Assembly (NCBI RefSeq): GCF_002115805.1
Contig: NZ_JFKC01000004.1
Span: forward strand, 1-64,000
Length of the DNA: 64,000 nt
Origin: Marivita geojedonensis
GTDB lineage: Bacteria > Pseudomonadota > Alphaproteobacteria > Rhodobacterales > Rhodobacteraceae
Direction: 5' to 3'
Below the pieces are notes generated by a model, which saw only the letters and a program-made list of their open reading frames with translations, had not been told where the DNA came from and did not search any database. The translations under genes and the position numbers were made by a program. The number at the start of each line of letters is the position of its first letter. The first letter of the stretch is position 1. Shown here piece by piece: positions 24,825 to 33,153 of this stretch.

Positions 24825-25376
24825 TCAGGGGGCAGGTGAGGCAGGCCCGGACCCGACCCTCGGGTGCATCCGGGTCCCATCTGACAAGCCGATGCACAAG
24901 ACCAGTTCGTTGGCCCTTGGAGCGTCTGCAACGCAGAGCGTAACGGTGTCGATGAAGTCGAAGGCCCAGGGGTCATCCTTGTGTCCGAGCGGCAGGTCGA
25001 TCCGGTCCCCAAGGGAACCGACCTTGTGGTTCGAGGGCATCAGTGACTTTCCACCTCCGATTGCCGCACGGACAGGGGCACCGAGTTTCGGATGCAGGAC
25101 CGCCGCCCCATGCTCCATCGCGCCTGCGGCACCCACCAGAGCCGCCTTGCCGTAGGCAACGGGCGGATTGGGCAGCATCGACACCAGGTCCTTGGCGAGG
25201 TCCGGCCCCAGATCGGTGGCAATGCGGAAGAGGTCCGACAGATCCTCGGCGTCCACGCCCGCAAACGGGTTTTGGACCACTGCCATCGCGGCGGCGCGCG
25301 TGACCGGGGCACTGACGCGGCCCAACTCGTCGGCGTGCAGGGTTTCCTTCTGAAACAGGAGCTTTCTCACAATCAT
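24825..25376 (-). CDS. Amino acid synthesis (AA_synth/DUF1185) family protein, second copy
   Basis: A 183-residue member of the AA_synth family (PF06684), paralogous to the protein at 3353-3952. Shared blocks are AVVQNPFAG near the N-terminus, VAYGKAALVG in the middle, GGGKSLMPSN and a C-terminal block ending ELVLCIGLSDG. Its ATG overlaps the stop of the MFS gene by 4 nt. Together with the MFS carrier and an NTF2-like protein it forms a compact three-gene operon opposite a large regulator. The function is unknown; context suggests uptake and conversion of a small molecule. Confidence 0.85.
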   Translation of the reverse strand: MIVRKLLFQKETLHADELGRVSAPVTRAAAMAVVQNPFAGVDAEDLSDLFRIATDLGPDLAKDLVSMLPNPPVAYGKAALVGAAGAMEHGAAVLHPKLGAPVRAAIGGGKSLMPSNHKVGSLGDRIDLPLGHKDDPWAFDFIDTVTLCVADAPRANELVLCIGLSDGTRMHPRVGSGPASPAP

Positions 25377-26560
25377 GATACGCGTTCCTCTTGCAGGGTG
25401 GCACTGGCACCGGATCTGAACATCTCGAAGGAGAGCGCCAGCGGTACGACGCTTGCGAAGAGGGCCATCGCCAACCAGATCGGGCCTTGCGGCTGACCTG
25501 TTGCATCAAAGATCGCGCCTGCTGCCGGGGGTGTTGCAAGCATGATCGCGTAGTAGACCGTGAAGAACACGCCCATTCCGAAGGCCCGTACCTCGGGGCG
25601 CAGCGCCAGACCGGCCAGCGCCATGATCACCCCGGCAGGGGCCATCCCAACGAGGCCAAAGAGAAGGCTGGCCGTAAGGCCCGCGCCGGGCAGGGCCAGA
25701 AGCCACAGAGCCGCAACCGCGCCCGTCATGCATATGGTCAGGACAAGGTCGCGCCGACCGAAGCGATCAACAATCTGGCCGCAGATTGCGCCGGACCCGA
25801 TCATCAGCCAACTGCCGACGCTGATTGTTCCCGCCGCTGCGATTGCTGAAAGGCCAACCCCCTCGAGCACTTTCGGGCCGAAGGTCAGGTAGGTCACATA
25901 GGCTGCGTTGAACACGCCCCATGCGCCCGCTGCGCAAAGCACCAGCCGCCATTCCCGCCCCGTCAGTCTTGGAGCACCGGCCGATTTGGTCGCGGTCATG
26001 TGGTCGGGCGCTTTGTAGAACACGAACACCGCCACAGCAGCCACAAGGCAATAGGCCGATGCCACCTGAAACGGAATGCGCCAGCCGTAGGCCTCGGCCA
26101 GCCAGGCGTGGCCGACCTGACCCATCGCGATCCCGAAAGGCCAGGACATGACCAGAATGCTCATCGCGGTGGCAACCTCCCGGCCCTCGAACCAGTCAGC
26201 GACCATCTTGGTGAAATAGAGCGTCGTAAACAGGAAGCCGGCCCCGGCAATGATCCGTCCGGCCCCGATGCCCATGCCCCCGAAGGCCAAGGACGACACC
26301 AGCCCCCCCAGTGCCAGCGCGACAAGTCCAAAGACCACCATCTCGCGATCTGCAACCAGCCGTCCGAGATAGCCCGCCGGCAGGGCCAGGATCAGCCCGG
26401 GCGCCATGAAGAGCCCGATCAGAAGGCCGACGCCCGCGTAATCCAGACCGAAGGCGACAACGAGATCGTCACTCACCGAAGAGAGTGTCTGGAACTGAAA
26501 ACCGAGACCGACCCGAGCCAGGAACAGCAGGGCGAGGATGCGCCAGCGCATTACGCCCAA
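25373..26560 (-). CDS. Major facilitator superfamily transporter
   Basis: A 395-residue inner-membrane protein with 12 predicted transmembrane helices in two halves joined by a basic cytoplasmic loop around residues 190-205 (MTATKSAGAPRLTGREWR). The family motif around GRLVADREM, after helix 2, resembles the MFS loop 2-3. It lies between an NTF2-like gene (10-nt overlap) and an AA_synth gene (4-nt overlap), so it probably moves the substrate or product of that operon. It is not close enough to any characterised carrier to name a substrate. Confidence 0.92.
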   Translation of the reverse strand: MGVMRWRILALLFLARVGLGFQFQTLSSVSDDLVVAFGLDYAGVGLLIGLFMAPGLILALPAGYLGRLVADREMVVFGLVALALGGLVSSLAFGGMGIGAGRIIAGAGFLFTTLYFTKMVADWFEGREVATAMSILVMSWPFGIAMGQVGHAWLAEAYGWRIPFQVASAYCLVAAVAVFVFYKAPDHMTATKSAGAPRLTGREWRLVLCAAGAWGVFNAAYVTYLTFGPKVLEGVGLSAIAAAGTISVGSWLMIGSGAICGQIVDRFGRRDLVLTICMTGAVAALWLLALPGAGLTASLLFGLVGMAPAGVIMALAGLALRPEVRAFGMGVFFTVYYAIMLATPPAAGAIFDATGQPQGPIWLAMALFASVVPLALSFEMFRSGASATLQEERVS

Positions 26561-26964
26561 CCGAGCGCACGCAGCGCCTGCATGTCGTTCCAGATCTTGG
26601 TCATGTGGGCGATCCTGTTGTCCTCGAACCGCATGACATAAGCGTAGTCTGAAACCACCTCTTTCCCTGTTGGCGCACCAGGTCCGCCCGGTCCTGTTTG
26701 AGTGCCGTGAAATTCGGCTGTTGCCACGGCCGTGCCGCGGGCTTCGTCAACGGCAAATGCGGTCAGCACATAGCGGCCATCAGGCACAGGCGTCAGGAGG
26801 CCTTTCATCCACTCGCAATAGTCTGCAAGTGACTTGGTCCCGACGAGCGCATCCGCCTGACAGGTGAAGGTTGCATCGTCCTGACACCAGGCTTTGCAGG
26901 CATCCCAGCCCTTGCCGGTCTCACAGGCCTCGAAAAATGCGGAGGCGTCTTGGATCATCGTCAT
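26551..26964 (-). CDS. NTF2-like/SnoaL-fold protein
   Basis: A 137-residue small protein with the cystatin-like NTF2 fold: N-terminal helices (QDASAFFEACETGKGWDAC), CQDDATFTC, and the C-terminal strand motif YVMRFEDNRIAHMTKIWND typical of SnoaL-type ester cyclases and isomerases. ATG 26964 was selected since AGGAG is 8 nt upstream; the alternative GTG 26973 overlaps that site. It is the first gene of the AA_synth/MFS operon. It could be an isomerase, cyclase or binding protein. Confidence 0.85.
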   Translation of the reverse strand: MTMIQDASAFFEACETGKGWDACKAWCQDDATFTCQADALVGTKSLADYCEWMKGLLTPVPDGRYVLTAFAVDEARGTAVATAEFHGTQTGPGGPGAPTGKEVVSDYAYVMRFEDNRIAHMTKIWNDMQALRALGWA

Positions 26965-27118
26965 TGAAATCACTCCTGATCTTTGCGTTCATCGGACAAA
27001 GCCAAGGTTGCAGGAAAGTGGTCGGGTCTGGCATCGGTCAGATGCAGCAACCGATGTGGTAGCGGTGTGGTATAGGGATGACGCAGAGCACAGCGGAGCA
27101 AGGCGTACGGAATGATCG

Positions 27119-29110
27119 ATGACTGAACAGCCCAGCGACCGCGAACTGGAGATCGCGACAGCCTATGTGGATGGGCAGACCTACAAGGAGATCGCGCGAA
27201 GTCTGGACATTGCGCCGTCGACCGTGCGCACCCACCTCAGGACGGTCTACCGCAAGCTTGGTGTGACGTCGCGGACGGAGCTTGCCAATGCGTTGAGCCA
27301 GCGCCATGACGGTACACCCTCGGCACGGGATGACGCGGATCTGATTGCGGAGCTTTCGCTGCAACTGGACGAGGCGATCCGCCGCGAACGCGTGTTGGCG
27401 CGTGTATTGCGCATCATCAGCCAGAAGGGCCATGACCTGCCGGCGGTGATTGCTGCCGTGCTCGACCATACACTTGAGATCTGCGAGGCGGAGTTCGGAA
27501 TCCTTTTCGAGTATTGCGGAGACCTCCGGTTTCGGGCCCGGCATTCGCGCAATATTCCCGAACGTTTTTCGTCGTGGCTGACCGAACAGGACATTTTTTC
27601 CGTGGAGCCGGAAACCGGGCTCGGGCGGGTTGCAACGGAACTGGCGACCGTGAACATCGTGGATGTCCGGGGTGAAGACATCTATCGCCATGGCGCGCCG
27701 CTGCGGATCGCGACGGCGGAACTGGGCGGCGCGCGGTCTTTTGTGGCTATACCGATGATGTCCGACTCGCGCCTGCTGGGAGCATTCACGATCTATCGGA
27801 CCCGCGTCCACCCGTTTCGGGACCGCAGTCTCGAGCTGGCTCAGCTGTTCGCAGACCAGGCAGCCATCGCAATCGAAAACGCCGGCCTCAAGGAGGCCCG
27901 GGATCACGCAGAAACGGCGCTGGAACCAGCCGCCGTTCCGGTGCCGCCATTGCTTGCGGTTCTGCCCTTCCGCGCCGCGGACGAAACTGACGACGACGCG
28001 CGCCGTCTGGGGCGGCGGGTCGCTGCGGAACTGTCGATGGAGCTGTCAAGCAACCCATTGTTCCGTGTGATCGATCAGACATCCAGCTTTTCGCCGCGGC
28101 TGATGGGGCAGTCTGCGTTGCAGAGTGCAGAGCGACTTGGTGCCCGTCTGGTCGCCTCGGGTTCGGTCAGGCGTCTTGGCTCAGGACGGTATCGCCTTGC
28201 GCTTGAGCTGCACGAGGCCGGGCGCCCGGCTGCGATCCATCAAGATGTCCTGACTTATTCCGAATTGCAAAGATCGGACCTGCTTGAAGACCTCATCACC
28301 CGGCTTTGCGCTGCCATCGGCACGCGCGCAGAGCGATCGTTTCTGTCGGCGGCAAAGGAACGTGGAGATCGGAGCCCGTTGGCTCTCGATCAATTCCTCA
28401 TGGGTTTGGAGCATCACCACGTTCACAACGAAGAGGGCTATCTTGAAGCCCGGCGGCACTTCGAGAATGCGGTCTCTCTTGATGCCGGGTTTGCACGGGC
28501 CGAGGCTGCGCTTGCGATCACCTACGTTCGCGAGTGGTTCTGGAAAAGTGATAACCGGGAACTGCTGGATGTCGCTGAGGACTATGCCCGCAGGGCCTTG
28601 ACGATGGATTCAGAGGACGCCTGGTCGCTGACCGTGTCCGGCGTTGTCGCGCTTTACAAACGGCGGCACGGAGAGGCGGCTGCCCATTTCGAAGCCGCGC
28701 TGGAGCGGGCACCCTACGATGCGTATGTGGTGTCGCGGGCCGGGCTGGGGCGGTTTTACAGCGGCAATTTCGAGGATGCGGCGCAGCTGTTTCAGCGCGC
28801 TATTATCCTCGACCCGCTTCATGCCGATCGCCAGCGCGGGATGCTGGGCCATGCCTACCTGCACCTCGGGCGGTACGATGAAGCGCTGGCCGCGCTGCGG
28901 GCGGTGCGGGACCCCTTGCTTTGGGAGCTTGCCTGGATGGCAGCGTGTCAGGCTCTGTCCGGTGACGAGAGCTACCGGGACACATCCGACAGATACAGGA
29001 ATATGCTGGGACCGAAGGTCCAATCCTACAGGGCACCGACCCGCCCGTTCAAAAATGAAGCGGACATGCTGAGACTGGACGCGGCCATGAAACTTGCGGG
29101 GCTGATCTAG
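27119..29110 (+). CDS. LuxR-HTH/GAF/TolB-like/TPR multidomain transcriptional regulator
   Basis: A 663-residue regulator with an unusual order: a LuxR-type helix-turn-helix at the N-terminus (about 1-62, with YKEIARSLDIAPSTVRTHL and a KLGV recognition helix), a short coiled linker, a GAF sensory domain (about 88-262), a TolB-like/adenylate-cyclase-associated domain (about 275-395, LLAVLPF...) and a TPR array (about 425-600). No receiver Asp or kinase domain is seen. It is divergent from the NTF2/MFS/AA_synth operon with a 154-nt gap and probably controls it in response to a small ligand bound by GAF. The TPRs may mediate self-association or partner contacts. Confidence 0.85.
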   Translation: MTEQPSDRELEIATAYVDGQTYKEIARSLDIAPSTVRTHLRTVYRKLGVTSRTELANALSQRHDGTPSARDDADLIAELSLQLDEAIRRERVLARVLRIISQKGHDLPAVIAAVLDHTLEICEAEFGILFEYCGDLRFRARHSRNIPERFSSWLTEQDIFSVEPETGLGRVATELATVNIVDVRGEDIYRHGAPLRIATAELGGARSFVAIPMMSDSRLLGAFTIYRTRVHPFRDRSLELAQLFADQAAIAIENAGLKEARDHAETALEPAAVPVPPLLAVLPFRAADETDDDARRLGRRVAAELSMELSSNPLFRVIDQTSSFSPRLMGQSALQSAERLGARLVASGSVRRLGSGRYRLALELHEAGRPAAIHQDVLTYSELQRSDLLEDLITRLCAAIGTRAERSFLSAAKERGDRSPLALDQFLMGLEHHHVHNEEGYLEARRHFENAVSLDAGFARAEAALAITYVREWFWKSDNRELLDVAEDYARRALTMDSEDAWSLTVSGVVALYKRRHGEAAAHFEAALERAPYDAYVVSRAGLGRFYSGNFEDAAQLFQRAIILDPLHADRQRGMLGHAYLHLGRYDEALAALRAVRDPLLWELAWMAACQALSGDESYRDTSDRYRNMLGPKVQSYRAPTRPFKNEADMLRLDAAMKLAGLI

Positions 29111-29167
29111 AGCCGGATTGGCTTTTCGGAACTGTCCGTCCGTCTGACGCGGTTGGCGGTGACGTGT

Positions 29168-30097
29168 CTACTCCTGACCCATGAACCGCGGATCGCCCGT
29201 CGCCCAGGCGACGCCATCCCCCCGATCCATGCCTTCGATCAGCGCCATGTCCGCCGCATCGATCTCGAAGCCGAAAAGATCGATGTTCTGCCGCATCCGT
29301 GCGGGGTTCAGGCTTTTGGGGAGAACGCCAAATCCTTTCTGGACCCCCCAGCGCAACAGGACCTGGGCTTCCGTGACCCCGTATTTCGCGGCCATCGCCT
29401 TGAACGGAGAGTCCTCGTCTGTGCTTGCCGCCTGCATCTCGGATGTCTTGGCGCTGTCCTGTCCGGGTTCGGCGCGCCATGTCGAGAGGGGAACGAGAGA
29501 GCTGTAGGCAATCGGTGCGATCCCGTTCGCAGCCATGAAGCCGAGCAATTCGGGCTTCTGGGACCAAGGGTGCAATTCGATCTGATTGTATTCCGGCATA
29601 GGCAGGCCAGCCGCGCGGATTTCTTCGATATGCGCCTCGGTGTAGTTGCTGACCCCAATGGACCGGGCCTTCCCGGCAGCCTTCAGATCGACAAGCGCCC
29701 GCCACTCGTTCACCCGTTCCTGTCCGCCAGAGGGGGCATGGATGAGGTAGAGATTGACATGGTCGAGCCCGAGCGCCTGGAGAGACGTTTCGAAGGCAGA
29801 CATCGTTTCGTCATAGCCTTTCGGGGCGTCACCCCATGCGGCATTTCCCGGCCAGAGCTTCGTGGTGACGAAGAGATCAGAGCGGTCGAGGCCGCAGGCA
29901 GACAGGCCGCGTCGGATGCCTTCGCCAACGCCCGCTTCGTTGTGATACCCGGCTGCTGTGTCGATATGACGGTAGCCTGCTTCGATTGCCGCTGCGACCG
30001 CAGCGGGGGCATCATCATTCGAAATGAGGTACGTTCCGAACCCGACGATAGGCAGGCCGGTCGAAGTGGTCGGGGTTCCGTTGGCCAGACTGTTCAT
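29168..30097 (-). CDS. Aldo/keto reductase
   Basis: A 309-residue NAD(P)H-dependent aldo/keto reductase. The catalytic tetrad is complete: Asp in DTAAGYHNE, Tyr in the same segment, Lys in TTKLW, and His in YLIHAPS. The C-terminal NADPH-binding LPKSLNPARMRQN block is intact. It reduces aldehydes or ketones; the physiological substrate is unknown. It is divergent from an AraC-type regulator across a 189-nt gap, a common pairing for inducible detoxification reductases. Confidence 0.95.
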   Translation of the reverse strand: MNSLANGTPTTSTGLPIVGFGTYLISNDDAPAAVAAAIEAGYRHIDTAAGYHNEAGVGEGIRRGLSACGLDRSDLFVTTKLWPGNAAWGDAPKGYDETMSAFETSLQALGLDHVNLYLIHAPSGGQERVNEWRALVDLKAAGKARSIGVSNYTEAHIEEIRAAGLPMPEYNQIELHPWSQKPELLGFMAANGIAPIAYSSLVPLSTWRAEPGQDSAKTSEMQAASTDEDSPFKAMAAKYGVTEAQVLLRWGVQKGFGVLPKSLNPARMRQNIDLFGFEIDAADMALIEGMDRGDGVAWATGDPRFMGQE

Positions 30098-30286
30098 TTC
30101 GTGTTTCCCTCTTGAATTCTTGGCTTCGTGGTCAGTTGCCTGATTGGAGATTGTATAGGCAAAGAAAGATTGCGTTTCTTGCTTATTGATCCGCCAAAGT
30201 TGACTGTTCGTCCAAGATGCCGGAAGAATGTTAAATTCAAGAATAGATGTGCTACCACGCTACGGGACAGGATTTTGGGACGCCAT

Positions 30287-31186
30287 ATGCAGCCGGAGCA
30301 GATAGAAGCAGCGCGGGATCTTGCCCTTTCGGGCGCCAGTGATGGCGTGACGCGACTTGGGCTGGGTGAGGCGGTGGTGCTCCGTCAGAGCCATCCGACC
30401 GATATCGAAGGTACGCTCTACCGGCCTCTTTTGTGCCTGATCCTGCAAGGGGCAAAGGATGTCTCTGCAGGTGCGATTTCCGTTCGTTGTCCGGCGGGAC
30501 ATGCGATCATCGTCAGCCATGATCTGCCGGTGTCGTCGCGCATCACGCACGCGTCGGAGGATGCGCCATATGTTGCCTTCGTGCTGCCCATCGATCTGGG
30601 ACTTCTGCGCGGGTTTTTCGATCTTGTTCCCGATGTCCCGGATGGTGCCGAAGACGAGCGTGCGCTTACATGTCATCCGGCTGAACCAGGCCTGCTTGAT
30701 GCGGTTGCACGGTTCATCGCACTTTCGAGAGATCCCGCTGCAGCGCCGCTGCTGGGGCCAATCCTCCTGCAGGAAATCCACGCGCGGCTTCTTCTTTCGG
30801 CTCAGGGGGCCATTCTGAGGCGTTTCCTGCACCGTGAGGACCCGTCGCGGCAGGTCGCTCAGGCCATTGCGTCCATTCGCGCGTCAATAGACGAACCGCT
30901 GTCCGTGTCTGCGTTGGCGGAACGCACGGGCATGAGCAGGTCCTCGTTCCATGCGCATTTCAAGGCAGTTACCGGGCTGACACCGGGTCAGTATCAGAAG
31001 GATATCCGTCTGCTTGAGGCCCGACGCCTCATCGCAGAAGGCAAGGCTTCGATTTCTGCCGTGGCGTTCGATGTCGGCTACGAAAGCCCAGCACATTTCA
31101 GCCGGGACTACTCCAGGAAATTCGGGTATTCGCCGCGTGAAGAGCGCACTGGCAGACGGAATGTCCTGGAAGACGAGGTTACATGA
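30287..31186 (+). CDS. AraC-family transcriptional regulator
   Basis: A 299-residue regulator with the AraC_N (PF06719-like) sensory domain (about 15-185) and two helix-turn-helix motifs at the C-terminus (about 200-295, LSVSALAERTGMSRSSFHAHF and ISAVAFDVGYESPAHFSRDY). ATG 30287 begins the recognisable domain (MQPEQIEAA); the open frame upstream has no support. It probably regulates the divergent aldo/keto reductase and the quinone-reductase-like gene downstream. In related proteins the inducer is an alcohol or aldehyde. Confidence 0.92.
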   Translation: MQPEQIEAARDLALSGASDGVTRLGLGEAVVLRQSHPTDIEGTLYRPLLCLILQGAKDVSAGAISVRCPAGHAIIVSHDLPVSSRITHASEDAPYVAFVLPIDLGLLRGFFDLVPDVPDGAEDERALTCHPAEPGLLDAVARFIALSRDPAAAPLLGPILLQEIHARLLLSAQGAILRRFLHREDPSRQVAQAIASIRASIDEPLSVSALAERTGMSRSSFHAHFKAVTGLTPGQYQKDIRLLEARRLIAEGKASISAVAFDVGYESPAHFSRDYSRKFGYSPREERTGRRNVLEDEVT

Positions 31187-31263
31187 TCTGCAAAGCCTGC
31201 GCGCCTGCTGCATGATCCGCTCCTTGCGGTTTCATCCGGGACAAAAGCCGCTAATACTTGGGC

Positions 31264-32385
31264 ATGGCACAAGACCCTCACCGTTTTGACATTGGCCCGG
31301 GCGACGACGCGATGTGGGCTGTCGTTACTGTTGCGCAGGGCGGATATGACATGCTGTCCTATCGCCGTGTCCGTAAGCCACGCCCCGGGCGCGGCGAAAT
31401 TCTTCTGCAGGTGCTGGCCGCGGGTGTGAACAACACCGAGATCAATACGCGTTTGGGGTGGTACTCCTCATCGGTCACAGACGGGACAGAGCAGACGGCG
31501 GGTGCGGTGGCGGCGGCGGCTGAGCAAAAAGCCGATGGCGGATGGAATGCCGCAACGCCGTTTCCGTTCATTCAGGGCACGGATTGCTGCGGGCGCGTTG
31601 TTGGCGTCGGTGAAGATGTGGAGCGGCAGATGATCGGCAAACGCGCACTTGTGCGTGCGTGTATGCGTCCCAGAGGATTCGCATCACCGGAGAACATCTG
31701 GATGGGATCGGATTTCGACGGTGCTTTCGCGCAGTTCGTGGTTGTTCCTGCATCCGAGGTGTTTCCGGTCGACTGCGCCTGGTCCGATGCTGAACTGGCA
31801 ACCATTCCCTGTGCCTATGGGACAGCAGAAAACATGCTGCACCGTGTCGGACTGTCAAAGGGAGAGCGTGTCCTCGTCGCAGGCGCTTCGGGTGGGGTCG
31901 GCTCTGCCGCCGTTCAACTGGCGCTGCGGCGCGGGGCAGAGGTCATTGCCATCGCGGCCCGTTCAAAGCACGCGGACATGCGGTCACTCGGCGCTGTGGA
32001 ACTTGTCGATCGGAACGATGACCTTTTGACCCTTCTGGGCGAAAATGCCGTCGATGTCGTGGTCGACAATGTGGCCGGTCCCGGGTTTCCCGCGATGCTG
32101 AAGCTGCTGCGGCGTCGTGGGCGCTATGTGTCTTCAGGGGCCATCGCCGGTCCTGTTGTGTCGCTCGACATGCGTGACATGTATCTCAAGGACATCACGC
32201 TCTTCGGGTCGACTGGCTGGGACGCGCCCGTGTTCCCCGATCTGATCCGCTATATCGAAAACGGAGAGATCAAACCGCTTGTTGCTGCCACTTATCCGTT
32301 GAACCAGATCGCCGATGCCCAAAAAGCGTTCCTGAAGAAAACTCATGTCGGCAATTTCGTTCTGTTGCCGCCGGGTATGGATTGA
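31264..32385 (+). CDS. Quinone-oxidoreductase-like MDR alcohol dehydrogenase
   Basis: A 373-residue medium-chain dehydrogenase/reductase. The GroES-like domain contains GVNNTEINTR, and the Rossmann domain has the NAD(P)H motif AGASGGVGSAAVQLA (about 203-217). The zinc-ligand pattern is not fully conserved, which suggests a quinone oxidoreductase/YhdH-like enzyme. ATG 31264 is used; a TTG at 31258 and an internal ATG at 31312 are alternatives. It follows the AraC gene by 77 nt on the same strand. Confidence 0.9.
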   Translation: MAQDPHRFDIGPGDDAMWAVVTVAQGGYDMLSYRRVRKPRPGRGEILLQVLAAGVNNTEINTRLGWYSSSVTDGTEQTAGAVAAAAEQKADGGWNAATPFPFIQGTDCCGRVVGVGEDVERQMIGKRALVRACMRPRGFASPENIWMGSDFDGAFAQFVVVPASEVFPVDCAWSDAELATIPCAYGTAENMLHRVGLSKGERVLVAGASGGVGSAAVQLALRRGAEVIAIAARSKHADMRSLGAVELVDRNDDLLTLLGENAVDVVVDNVAGPGFPAMLKLLRRRGRYVSSGAIAGPVVSLDMRDMYLKDITLFGSTGWDAPVFPDLIRYIENGEIKPLVAATYPLNQIADAQKAFLKKTHVGNFVLLPPGMD

Positions 32386-32467
32386 TCCCGCAAAGAACCG
32401 TCAAGCCACCATCGTTAACGGGTATCGAGAGATACAGAGCCATCGGCCGTTGCCTCTTGCCCCGTGT

Positions 32468-32833
32468 CTACCCTCCGATGAACACTGTCCGCGCGACCAT
32501 CATTTTCGGGTCTCCCAAAAGTGTCCCGCAGCCCGCCATATCGACAATCCAGCGTGCTGCAGGGCGTCCGTGGATCAAGACGGTTGCGCTGCCTTTTGCA
32601 ATCGGGGGCATGGGCAGCGGTGGTACGAAAGCCGGCGGTGGACCAATCATCGGTGGGTGGGCCGGGCCGGCACTTGTCATGCCGGAGCAAAGCACGAAAT
32701 CCCCCATAACCGCTGCGGGCATTTTCTCGGTAAGCACAGTGACCGGGCGCCCGGGCGACGGAACAGCGATCAGGCCGCTGGGTACGACCGTATCATGTGT
32801 CACCGGGTCTGTGAGACGGGCTCCTGGGAACAT
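32468..32833 (-). CDS. PAAR-domain protein (type VI secretion spike tip)
   Basis: A 121-residue PAAR protein. It opens with ARLTDPVTHD, the PAAR family start, and continues with proline/glycine-rich repeats, GDFVLCSGM, a short PAHPPMIGPPPA segment, and ends TVLIHGRPAARW...CGTLLGDPKM, where the usual zinc-binding Cys and neighbouring residues can be seen. PAAR proteins sharpen the VgrG spike of the type VI secretion system and can carry effectors. No VgrG, Hcp or other T6SS gene is in the window, and no effector domain is attached. The gene is monocistronic and convergent with the MDR gene. Confidence 0.82.
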   Translation of the reverse strand: MFPGARLTDPVTHDTVVPSGLIAVPSPGRPVTVLTEKMPAAVMGDFVLCSGMTSAGPAHPPMIGPPPAFVPPLPMPPIAKGSATVLIHGRPAARWIVDMAGCGTLLGDPKMMVARTVFIGG

Positions 32834-33060
32834 ATCGCTGGGTCTTTCGACTGCGGATTATCGGCCACGGGCACGTCACGATGCCCGACCGCTTCATCCC
32901 AAGGGTGTCTGCATATGCCGTTCCAGTCAACCAAAAGCTGCCAATCCATAAAGGAGGGCAGGGGTTTGAACCGCCGTTGCCTCTCGCTTGTCCACAGTGC
33001 AGAGTTCAGGGACATCTCCGACCCGACAGCGCGGGTGCCGTTTGCGGTGCAACCCGTTGA
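32834..33060. other. Gap between PAAR gene and mtnA operon
   Basis: This stretch lies upstream of the PAAR gene on the minus strand and just before the stub that precedes mtnA on the plus strand. Short open frames exist in several frames, but none has a recognisable domain or a good ribosome binding site. It must contain the PAAR promoter and may contain the broken 5' part of a plus-strand gene. Confidence 0.4.
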
Positions 33061-33153
33061 TGGGCGGAACTCACGCAAGAGGCTGACGCGCTGGCAGATG
33101 GCGGTGTGGCCGATGCCATCGCCAAGGACTTCGATGGAAAGGACGTCCTATGA
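33061..33153 (+). pseudogene. Unidentified 3' coding remnant overlapping mtnA
   Basis: Thirty codons after an in-frame TGA read [15 protein letters not shown], then [15 protein letters not shown], then TGA. The composition is that of a normal coding C-terminus in this genome, and the TGA overlaps the mtnA start as ATGA, the usual sign of a preceding operon gene. There is no start codon, so only the tail of a gene appears to remain. I do not recognise the family; a kinase or phosphorylase acting on methylthioribose would be expected here by context. Confidence 0.4.
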
